In this document: positions 37,882 through 47,200 of the stretch, one piece after another | How the letters are laid out: every line of letters starts with the position of its first letter | How positions within the stretch are numbered: the stretch's first letter is position 1 | Source: Abyssalbus ytuae | Lineage (GTDB): Bacteria > Bacteroidota > Bacteroidia > Flavobacteriales > Flavobacteriaceae | NCBI RefSeq assembly: GCF_022807975.1 | Contig: NZ_CP094358.1 | Location: 2,294,001-2,358,000, forward strand | Direction of reading: 5' to 3' | Length of the DNA: 64,000 bases | Program-made: the position numbers and the translations under genes | Notes under the pieces: generated by a model | Told to the model about the DNA's origin: nothing | Database searches by the model: none | Seen by the model: the letters and a program-made list of their open reading frames with translations, nothing else

Positions 37882-39333
37882 CTAATTTGCATAACTGGTA
37901 TCATATAGTTTTTCTACATATTGCGCTCTGTATGTTGAATATTCTAAGGGAACTATGCCCAATACATCTCCTTTATTGTTGGTATAAACAATTCTTTTTG
38001 TATTTGTACTACAAAAAACAATCAAATTGTCATTAATGTATTCTGCACTACCTTGTGAATGAGTATAATATTTCTCGGGAAAATTTACAGCCTTTATGAG
38101 GTTTACTTTCATGTTTATAGTATCTATTGAAAGTGTTAATAACCTTGAACGATTCATTGCCTCATTTCTGTCAAAAAAAGTGGTTTTTACAGTTTCTTTT
38201 TTATATCCGGGTTTAAAATTTAAATTACCATTATCCAACAAAACTAATTCGTCCTTTTTGTTAAAACGAATATTATGTTGTCCTGCAAAAACAGCTTCAT
38301 CAGGAATTTCAAAATCACTATCTATTCCTCCCAGTTTCCAAATCAGTTCTCCTGTTTCACCATTTATTTTCCAAATTTGACTAGTGTTTCGGAATGAAAT
38401 AATATAATTTCCGTATTTATCTTTAAATAATGAGTTGGCATGCAACCAATCTTTTTTTGTATTTAATATGTTTTTATCATCTAGCGGATTAGCGACATCA
38501 AAAACGGACCATTCCCAAATCTTTTCACCTTTGTGATTTAAAACTAATATGCCGTCTCCTTTAACTGTATCTTTTTTTACACCTCCTACTTTAGATAAGT
38601 CTACCTCTTTTTCATTGTAAACAAGTGTTAAAATATTCCCGTTTTCATCTAAATCCACTTCATGATGAAACGATTTGTCCATACCGTTTTTTCCTGTTTC
38701 GACTTCAAATAGAACATTGCCAAATTTATCGTATTCTATAATTTTTCTACCATTAGTAAAATTCAGGGTATCATTACTTAATATGCCTAACAATGTTTCT
38801 TTATGGGTCCATTTGGATACTTTAAAATTGTCTTCATTTTTTTGATATGCCGCTAGTTTTGATTCTCCATTGATTAAAAACATGTAACCGGGTACTTGCC
38901 TTGAATGAAAATGAATATATCCGTCAAACTTTACGTTTGCTATGCTATCTTTTTTTCTAAAATAAGGCACCCATGGAATAGCAGATGAAGTTTTGAAGTT
39001 ATATGTTTTACTAACTTTTATATGATTGTTTTTCTTAGCGACTATGTTATAGTAATATGTAGTATTTAAGTTTAAATCTACAATCATTAATTGGTGCAAA
39101 CTGTTATTTTTAGATATGGGAGAATACAATACGATAGAATCTGTTCTGTCTTTATTTAAAAATTTCCAATATCGTATGTAGGCATCTGTTTGATCAGATG
39201 TTTCTACGGTCATTTTAATTTTAAGTGCATTGTTTTCTACAGATTTTATTTTTATGAGCCCAATATTTGGTTTATAGTTTCTATTGCATGAAACTATTAT
39301 AAATAAAATAAGAGCAAAAAGTACATGTTTCAT
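37882..39333 (-). CDS. Arylsulfate sulfotransferase (ASST) lipoprotein
   Basis: A 483-residue exported lipoprotein (lipobox LFIIVSCNRN, cysteine 16). After an N-terminal beta domain (about 30-110) comes a six-bladed propeller of the ASST family. Family His/Arg motifs are in the expected order: FHHEVDLDENGN near 224, DWLHANSLF near 298, SFRNTSQIWKINGETGELIWKLGG near 315, and GQHNIRF near 352, where the catalytic histidine of E. coli AssT would fall. ASST moves sulfate from a phenolic sulfate ester to another acceptor without PAPS. It is 79 bp downstream of susD in the same operon, so it acts in the periplasm or at the outer membrane beside the glycan importer. Confidence 0.88.
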   Translation of the reverse strand: MKHVLFALILFIIVSCNRNYKPNIGLIKIKSVENNALKIKMTVETSDQTDAYIRYWKFLNKDRTDSIVLYSPISKNNSLHQLMIVDLNLNTTYYYNIVAKKNNHIKVSKTYNFKTSSAIPWVPYFRKKDSIANVKFDGYIHFHSRQVPGYMFLINGESKLAAYQKNEDNFKVSKWTHKETLLGILSNDTLNFTNGRKIIEYDKFGNVLFEVETGKNGMDKSFHHEVDLDENGNILTLVYNEKEVDLSKVGGVKKDTVKGDGILVLNHKGEKIWEWSVFDVANPLDDKNILNTKKDWLHANSLFKDKYGNYIISFRNTSQIWKINGETGELIWKLGGIDSDFEIPDEAVFAGQHNIRFNKKDELVLLDNGNLNFKPGYKKETVKTTFFDRNEAMNRSRLLTLSIDTINMKVNLIKAVNFPEKYYTHSQGSAEYINDNLIVFCSTNTKRIVYTNNKGDVLGIVPLEYSTYRAQYVEKLYDTSYAN

Positions 39334-39412
39334 GAAATTGAAGATAATTTAAAATTATTCATGAGCCGTGTATGACCCATGAATAAAAATAAAGATGAAT
39401 TAAAAATAATCT

Positions 39413-40897
39413 TTAAAAATTATTTGATGGGTTAGGTTCTAAATTAGGGTTTAAATCTAACTCTGTACGAGGTATCGGCAATAATTGATAATCTGAAGTA
39501 ACAGTAAGTGAGATTGGATATCCTTGATCTATTAAATACTGTGTCATTACTGTTTCAAACAGATTATGCCTGATTAAATCGTCTTTTCTATGACCTTCTA
39601 AAGCTAGTTCTATTGCTCTTTCTTTAAGTACGGCATCTCTAAATTCTTGTTGGCTTAAACCAGGAGTCAAATCTTGTAATCCGGATCTGTTTCTTACTTC
39701 ATTAATTGCATTATAGGCAATGGCATTTGGCCCTCCATTCAACTCATTTTCAACATCTGCTTTTAGCAATAATACATCTGCGTAGCGAAGTACAGGTACA
39801 TTTAATTTAGATATTCCATAGTTTTGATAACCAGCATATCCAGAACCGGGAGCTGTTATATCTCGGTTAAAAGTACCATACTTTCTATTAATGGCTACAC
39901 CAAATCTTCGAATGGCACTATCATTTCCACCAAAAAAAAGTGGAAAATCATCTAAATAGACTTCTTTTCTTTCATCGCCATCTTCTATAGAATTATACAG
40001 GGTAATGGGCATTCCTCCACCTCCCCAGCCAAAATCATATACCCAAGGGGTAAATCTCTTGATATGATGATTAGAAGCCACATCATAAGATTCTCCCAAC
40101 GACATTACAGCAAAAATGAATTCATTATCGGTATTTCTAGATTCAAAAAACAATTCTAAATAAGACCCTTCCGTATACAAATCATAGGTTCCTAATCCAA
40201 TTAACTCATCTAAATAGGTATTGGCATTTTCCCATTTACCTTGTCTAAGTTGAGCTTTTGCCATTAGCCCTAAAGCAGCACCCAATGAAGCTTTCCCGGG
40301 TATTGCAGTATTAGGTAAGTTATTTAAAGCCACCTGAAAATCTGATTCTATCTGTGCATATACATCACTGGCAGAAGACCTTGGAAACCCTGGAACATCA
40401 GATTCTACAGGAACTGTTAATAAAGGAACACCTCCGAAAAGACCAACCAAATCAAAATAACCAAGGCCTCTTAAAAAATGTGCTTCACCCAGTAGTCTGT
40501 TTTTAGTTTCCTCATCTTCAAAAACGTTTTCGTCCATATTGTTAATAAGCTTTATTGCCCAATTGGCTTTGCTAATAGTACTGTAAATAGAAGACCACAG
40601 ATCAGAACCTATATTTTCATTTTGCCAAAGATAAGCATCTAAATCTGTGCCTTCTCCTATTCTATGTACATCGGTTATTCCGTCTGTTAATTCTATTAAA
40701 ATTCCATTACCATAATAATTCCAACCATCTGCAAGTAAACTACCATAAATGCCATTTACCAAAGCTACAGCGTCTTTTTCTGTTGTTAGTGTTGCTACAG
40801 ACAAGTTTCCTTTAACTTCTTCTGTCAACTCTTGATCACAGGAAAATAATCCTATAAAAATTAATGTGTATAATAGGGTGCTAATACTTTTTTTCAT
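39413..40897 (-). CDS. SusD-like glycan-binding lipoprotein (PUL2)
   Basis: A 494-residue RagB/SusD lipoprotein (lipobox LIFIGLFSCDQE, cysteine near 20). Signature regions are WSSIYSTISKANWAIKLIN near 96, AHFLRGLGYFDLVGLFGGVPLLTVPV near 139, and the C-terminal VLKERAIELALEGHRKDDLIRHN near 434. It binds glycan at the outer surface and caps the SusC of PUL2, whose gene is 17 bp upstream. Length is normal for the family. Confidence 0.95.
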   Translation of the reverse strand: MKKSISTLLYTLIFIGLFSCDQELTEEVKGNLSVATLTTEKDAVALVNGIYGSLLADGWNYYGNGILIELTDGITDVHRIGEGTDLDAYLWQNENIGSDLWSSIYSTISKANWAIKLINNMDENVFEDEETKNRLLGEAHFLRGLGYFDLVGLFGGVPLLTVPVESDVPGFPRSSASDVYAQIESDFQVALNNLPNTAIPGKASLGAALGLMAKAQLRQGKWENANTYLDELIGLGTYDLYTEGSYLELFFESRNTDNEFIFAVMSLGESYDVASNHHIKRFTPWVYDFGWGGGGMPITLYNSIEDGDERKEVYLDDFPLFFGGNDSAIRRFGVAINRKYGTFNRDITAPGSGYAGYQNYGISKLNVPVLRYADVLLLKADVENELNGGPNAIAYNAINEVRNRSGLQDLTPGLSQQEFRDAVLKERAIELALEGHRKDDLIRHNLFETVMTQYLIDQGYPISLTVTSDYQLLPIPRTELDLNPNLEPNPSNNF

Positions 40898-40914
40898 AAT
40901 TATTTATTTTTTTA

Positions 40915-43900
40915 TTAAAGTGTAAGTTTTAGACCTATACTAACCGTTTTAGTATTAGGGTAAGAGTATGCATCTAAACCTGCATTGGAATTTAAATTTG
41001 TGTCTCCGAATCGTCTAGAATTAACCTCCGGATCAAAACCAGAATAATCAGTCCATGTGATTAGATTAGTGGCATTCGCATAAATTTGCAAAGCAGAAAT
41101 CCATGGTAAGTTTGCTTTTTTGGTATCCAGATTGTAAGCTAAGGATATATTTTTGATCCTTACATAACTACTATTCTCTACATACAAGTCGTTTACCCAT
41201 TCATCGTTTTTCCAACCTCTTTGTGGTAAAATACCATTCGGGTTACTTGGTCCCCACCTGCCTTTGGCCAATTCTAAAGTATTATCTTTAAAACCTATAA
41301 TATTATTACCATTAATTTTATCTACATCTAAGACACCTGATATAAATATGGATAAATCGAAATTTTTATAGCTAAAGGAATTGGTTAAACCAAATGTGTA
41401 CTTTGGAAATCCTTGCCCTATTACTTCTTTGTCTTCACTGGAAAAGCTACCATCTCCATTAATATCTGCAAATTTGGGATCTCCTGGCAGTAAATTAGGT
41501 TGATGTGCAGGAGCAGCTTCACCATCTTGTAAAATTCCTAAAAAGCGGTATCCATAAATGGCACTTATGGGTAACCCTTCTTGTATAACAGTATACGAGC
41601 CACGTAAATCGCCATCAATTTGAGCAATATCTCCGGGCAAATTTGTAGCACCTTCTGGCAAGATAACCTTTTTTATTTCATTTTCATTATACCCAAAATT
41701 TAAATTAGTAGTCCATGAAAAATTCGGAGTGGATATATTGTTTGAAGTTATGGCAAATTCTAAACCTCTATTTTCAACCTCGCCAGCATTTACAAAAATT
41801 TTGTTATCAGGAATACCTAACGAAGAAGCTACTGTTTTGTTTAGCAAAAGATCTGTTGTGCTTTTAGAGTATGCACCTAGTTCAAAAAATAATTTGTCAT
41901 TAAATAAGCCTAATTCTATTCCTAAATCTGACTGCGTTGTTTTTTCCCATAATAAGTTGTTATTTCCTATTCTGGCAGGAATAGTTCCCACAGATAAATC
42001 AGTTCCATTGGTAGTCACTTTTTCTGTTGCTGCAAATGCTGTTTGTGAAACTGCAAAGTTAAGTCTGGCATTACCCAAAGTACCATGACTTACCCTCAAT
42101 TTAAGAGTTGATATTTTCGAAGATTTTAAAAAATCTTCATTATGTAATTTCCAGGCTATTGCTGCTGCCGGAAAGTTTCCCCATTGATTATTTGCTCCCA
42201 CTGCAGAAGAACCATCTCTACGATATGTGAAGGTTAATAAATATTTGTCTTTATATGAATAATTCAATCGTGCTATAAGTGATGCAATTTCCCGTTTTAT
42301 ACTACTGGATGATGGAGGTAATGGTGTTGCTCCAGATTGTAATGAATTAAATTCTAAAGCATCTGTGGTGAAATCTTTTGCGCTTGCCGAAAACGATTCT
42401 GGCCTGTTCCATTCTTTTGTGAGTCCAAATAGCGCATTAACACTATGGTTTCCAAACTCTTTGTTATAGTTTAAGGTATTTTCAAAGATATAATATCTTC
42501 CTAGATCATGACTTATCAATGCTTGCCCGGGCTCTATAGACGAAGCAACTAAAGTAGAGGTGGATGGTAGAAAACGTTTTATTATAGAGTTGCTAATTCT
42601 CGCACCTGCCGTTGTTTTAAATGTTAAGTCTTTAATAATGTTATATTCTAAGTATGCGTTGGTTAAAACAAAATACCTGTTGGATTCGTTTTTGGCAATA
42701 AATAAGGTTTCTATTGGGCTTGAAGGTTTTGACCCTGAAAATATTAGTTGTCTATCCTCATCACTTAATGTATTATACACATTTTCTGTAGGCACTATGG
42801 GATTTGCTCTGAAAATACCTCTTAGAATATTATCTTGTAATGAACTGGCCGAGAATCCTTGAAAGTTTGTTATTGTATTTGTAAGTGAGGTATTTAAGCC
42901 TACTTTCATTTTTCCATCCAATAATTTTTGGTCTAAGTTCATTCGAAGCGTATAACGGCTAAAATCGGTATTTTTAACTGCGCCTTCAAGTTGGAACAGG
43001 CCACCACTTAAAAATATTTTGGTGTTTTCGTTTCCACCACTAACAGATACTATATGGTTCTCTGTTCTACCTGTTCTAAAGGCTTCATCCAACCAATTTG
43101 TTCCAAGGCCTAAAGCCCGAATTCTATCTACAGCTTCCGGAGTATAAGGGATTTCTCCTATACTACCGTTGTCTGCAAAAATTCTATTTTTAAGTTCTGC
43201 ATATTCTACACCGCCTAAAAAATCATAAGCATCTATGTCTACAATTTGAAAAGAGCTGTTTGAGTCTAATGTAATACTGGATTTTCCCTCAACCCCTCTC
43301 TTAGTAGTAATTATAATAACTCCATTAGCCCCTCTGGAACCATAAATTGCTGCTGCCGAGGCATCTTTAAGAATATTAACCGATTTTATATCAGAGGGAT
43401 TAATACTATTATCAAGTCCACTCATAGGAAACCCATCTACAACATATAGCGGTGAATTATTACTATTAATAGAGTTATTTCCCCTAATTCTTACTAATAC
43501 ATCTCCTCCGGGTTCTGCACTTGCAGTACTAATTTGAACGCCTGCCGCCCGACCTTGTATAAGACTTTCAATCCCAACCACAGGGCCTTTGTTAAAATCT
43601 TTTGTGGTAATAGAAGTCACTGCACCTGTTAAATCTTTTTTTCTCGTTGTTCCGTAACCCACAATAATAACTTCATCGAGTTGGCTTAGGGTTTGTTTTA
43701 ACACCACTGTTAATGAATTTTGATTATCAATCACAACCTCAGAAGCAGTATAACCAACATAAGATATTGCAAGAATACTTCCTTTTGAAGTTTCGATGGA
43801 GAAATTTCCGTCAAAATCTGTGGTTGTACCAGTGTTTGTACCCTTAACGAGAACGGTTGCTCCTGGAAGAGGGATTCCTTCGTCGTCTGTAACAATACCT

Positions 43901-43980
43901 GTAATTGTTTTTTCTTGTCCTTGCGCACTAAAAACAACTCCAAGTAAAAATAGAAATAGATATTTTATTTTATTTTTCAT
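40915..43980 (-). CDS. SusC-like TonB-dependent outer membrane transporter (PUL2)
   Basis: A 1021-residue glycan importer with signal peptide ending FSAQGQ. The carboxypeptidase-like domain (TITGIVTDDEGIPLPGATVLVKGTNTGTTTDFDGNFSI), TonB-box region (LDEVIIVGYGTTRKKDLTGAV), plug (NSPLYVVDGFPMSGLDNSINPSDIKSVNILKDASAAAIYGSRGANGVIIITTKRG) and a barrel ending VSIGLKLTL are all intact. It is the first gene of the long minus-strand operon that runs to cysC. The divergent HTCS gene, 301 bp away, is its likely activator. Confidence 0.96.
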   Translation of the reverse strand: MKNKIKYLFLFLLGVVFSAQGQEKTITGIVTDDEGIPLPGATVLVKGTNTGTTTDFDGNFSIETSKGSILAISYVGYTASEVVIDNQNSLTVVLKQTLSQLDEVIIVGYGTTRKKDLTGAVTSITTKDFNKGPVVGIESLIQGRAAGVQISTASAEPGGDVLVRIRGNNSINSNNSPLYVVDGFPMSGLDNSINPSDIKSVNILKDASAAAIYGSRGANGVIIITTKRGVEGKSSITLDSNSSFQIVDIDAYDFLGGVEYAELKNRIFADNGSIGEIPYTPEAVDRIRALGLGTNWLDEAFRTGRTENHIVSVSGGNENTKIFLSGGLFQLEGAVKNTDFSRYTLRMNLDQKLLDGKMKVGLNTSLTNTITNFQGFSASSLQDNILRGIFRANPIVPTENVYNTLSDEDRQLIFSGSKPSSPIETLFIAKNESNRYFVLTNAYLEYNIIKDLTFKTTAGARISNSIIKRFLPSTSTLVASSIEPGQALISHDLGRYYIFENTLNYNKEFGNHSVNALFGLTKEWNRPESFSASAKDFTTDALEFNSLQSGATPLPPSSSSIKREIASLIARLNYSYKDKYLLTFTYRRDGSSAVGANNQWGNFPAAAIAWKLHNEDFLKSSKISTLKLRVSHGTLGNARLNFAVSQTAFAATEKVTTNGTDLSVGTIPARIGNNNLLWEKTTQSDLGIELGLFNDKLFFELGAYSKSTTDLLLNKTVASSLGIPDNKIFVNAGEVENRGLEFAITSNNISTPNFSWTTNLNFGYNENEIKKVILPEGATNLPGDIAQIDGDLRGSYTVIQEGLPISAIYGYRFLGILQDGEAAPAHQPNLLPGDPKFADINGDGSFSSEDKEVIGQGFPKYTFGLTNSFSYKNFDLSIFISGVLDVDKINGNNIIGFKDNTLELAKGRWGPSNPNGILPQRGWKNDEWVNDLYVENSSYVRIKNISLAYNLDTKKANLPWISALQIYANATNLITWTDYSGFDPEVNSRRFGDTNLNSNAGLDAYSYPNTKTVSIGLKLTL

Positions 43981-44281
43981 TGGTAGTAAATTTTATATTT
44001 AGTTAATATTTTGGTTGCTTAAAATGATAGTTCTGTTTCAATTTTTATACTTTGAAAGTATTATTAAAAATAATGTATAATGTATGTTCACAAATTTAAA
44101 TTCAATAGGCCCTATTAAAAATGTAATAATTCGGCAATCTCACTAGACATAATCGTAGATTAAAACTTTAGACTTTAGTGATTATAGGAAACTCAGCGAT
44201 TTTAATGAATTATAAGTGCCTGTTAAGTTTGTTTAAATCATTATTTTTGAATTACGATTGTATTAAAAACTTATTGAATTA
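43981..44281. promoter_or_regulatory. Divergent promoter region between PUL2 susC and HTCS2
   Basis: This 301-bp AT-rich gap must hold the promoter for the susC-to-cysC operon and that of the HTCS. On the minus strand 44098-44091 reads TAAATTTG, matching the TAnnTTTG -7 element about 110 bp before susC. On the plus strand TATTTTTG at 44242-44249 matches it 33 bp before the HTCS start. Good -33 TTTG boxes at standard spacing are lacking in both cases. I could not identify the HTCS binding site. Confidence 0.35.
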
Positions 44282-47200
44282 GTGCTTGTACGATTCTTTT
44301 TATCAGCTCTATTTTTAATACTTTTCTCTTTTTCTTTATTGGGGCAAGAGCGGGTAAACTTTTTTCATATAACTCCTAAAGTCGAAAACGAAACCATCAT
44401 AGTTAAAAATACTATCCAAGATAAATTAGGATACATTTGGATGTCTCATAAAGATGGAATTACAAAATATGATGGCTATGATTTTTGGTTTTATCCGTAT
44501 GAAACCATTTTTAAAAAAGACAGGTTAGGAGATTTTGTTCAAAGAATAGAAATCGATCAAAGAGGTAGATTATGGGTGTTAAGTAACAAGGGTTTCGTAG
44601 CAAATCGTTTAACCAACGGAGGTTTTGTTTCTTACAATCAAAAATTTTCTTCCACAAACACTTTTACCCCCATCCAAACCATTTTCACTAAAAAGGACAA
44701 AATATGGTTTGTTAGTAATAACGGAACTATTTTTTTAAAAGATGTCCGTAGTCTAGCTATAGACAGTATAACAAGTTTAAAAAAAATAGATAAGAATAGT
44801 GTAATTCGTGATTTGGAGGTTACAAAAACAAATGATTTAATAATGAGTACTTATCAAGGTACTATTTTTAAATATTCCCTTGCAGATAGAATTTTAAGTG
44901 AGATAAAAGGACCATTTAATGCTTATCGTGGTATTCTGGTTATAACGTTAGACAAAAATGATGATTTGTGGATTGGTACCGAAAATTTAGGACTGTTTCA
45001 TTTCGATTTAAAGAAAGAATCTATTATTGAACATTCATTTTTTAAGAATAAACAAAACCGTTTAATTCATGATAGAATTCTATCTCTATTTTGCGATACA
45101 TCGGGGGTTGTGTGGGCTGGATCAGACGGAGAAGGGTTGTATAAAATAAATCTGAAAACAGAAATCATAAAATTGTTTAAAAACAACTTGTCAGATAAAT
45201 TTTCCCTAAGCACTAACTCTATAATAGATATCAATGAAGATTCATATCATAACCTTTGGGTTGTTACTAATTATGGAGACCTAAACATCTTACCAACGTA
45301 TAAAAACCAGATTTTTTATCATCAAGGTTCTGCTAAAAAAGTACCTGTGAGAGTGTTAACAATGCTTAAAAGTTTTGATGGGACTTTATGGATTGGAACG
45401 GATGGTAATGGTTTGACAAAAGTGCCACCATACAATAAAGCGGAAACACAGGTCTTGACCTATGAAGATTCGAACGAAGGGTTTTACATTCAAGCTTTAG
45501 AAGAAGATGAAGATAAAAATATATGGATAGGAACCTATAAAAACGGGCTGTGGTTTTACAACTATAAAAAAGAAACTTTTTCTAAAATTGAAATTATAAA
45601 CGACCAAGGTATAGTTGCAACAAACATTCAAAGTATATTTAAAGACTCTAAGAACCGTATTTGGGTAGGGTCTAATTTATCTGTTTCAATTTTTTTGAAT
45701 ACTCAAAATAAGATAGTGTCTTTTTCTTATGGTGAAAAAGGATTGTCTGGTGACCTTACCAGAAACATTATTGAAGATTCCGATAAAAATATTTGGATTG
45801 GAGTTGATGGTAATAATGTGAGTGGGGGCCTTTTTAGGTTTGAAGAGTCTCATACGAACATTCAAAACTCTAAGTTTCTTGAAGTATCTGGTGTTGCTTA
45901 TAATAACAAGGGTAAACTTCGGGGAGTATCTGCTATGACAGCTACTGCTGATGGCAAACTATGGATACTTAATTCTAAAGGCCAGCTTTTATCTCTCAAT
46001 ACAAAAAATAATCGTTTTACGTACTTCAATAGTTTTGCGTCTTTTAACGAAACAGAGTTTCTGGCTATACTGAAAGAAACAGATAACAGCCTTTGGTTAA
46101 GTTCAACTCAGGGAATTTGGAATTTTAATACCACAGACTCGATTGTTAAAAGATATTATAAAACAGATGGGTTTCAAGAAGATTATTTTATCCATGGAAG
46201 TGCATATAAAGATAACTTGGGTTATTTGTATTTTGGAGGGTTATACGGGCTAAATAGATTTCATCCCCGTATGATTTTTAAAACACAAAGAACTGCCAAT
46301 ATAAATTTTAATGATATAGAAATTGTAAACAAAACAGCTTTATCTGTAATACCAGACCAAATTCAAAATGGTATTGAAAATGTAAACAGTTTAAAATTAA
46401 AACATTATCAATCTTCATTTTCTTTTCGTTTCTCTGTAGTCGGAAATATATTAAACTCGGGTTATTTTTATAGCTACAGGTTAAAAGGATTTGATGATGA
46501 TTGGATTGTTTCAAAAAACGAACGAAAAGCTACCTATACAAATATTCCTCCGGGAGATTACACCTTTGAGGTTAAAGCCGGGTTTAAGAAAGGAAATTGG
46601 GAAATCCCCTCTAAATCAATACAAGTTTATATAGCAAAGCCTTTTTGGAATCAAAATTGGGCATATGTTGTGTATTTTATTCTAACAGGTCTTTTATTTT
46701 ACGGAATTTATAAGTGGATTTTATTAAAAAACAATCTGCTTCGTGAAAGAATAAAGAATAATAACGAGAAAGAATTTTATGCTCTCAAGATGAATTTTTT
46801 TGCTAAGATGTCTCATGAAATTCAAACCCCTTTATCATTAATCAAAGCACCAATTCAAGATATGCTAAAAAGATTGGGAAATAGTGAGGCACCATTGTTA
46901 AAACAAAGATTAAAAATAATATCTAATAGTTCTGACCGTCTTTCAAGAATTGTGTATGAGTTGACAACTGTTAGAAATAAAGAGCTTGGCCAATTACGCT
47001 TAAAGGTGTACAAGAAAGATATTATTAAAGTACTAAAAGATATTGCCGAGCCTTTTGAGGAACAGGCCAGAATTAAAGATATTTCTTTTCACCAATCCTT
47101 TTCAAAAGAAATTTTTGACTTATGGATTGATGTCGATAAAATAGAGCATGTTCTATATAATTTACTCTCAAACGCTTTCAAGTTTACCCCTAAAAAAGGA

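Noticed and set aside
34003-43980. Searched for sulfatase signatures (C/S-x-P-S-R) in PUL2
   Set aside because: None of the proteins in the locus shows the motif or length of a sulfatase; ASST and the sulfotransferase are different folds.
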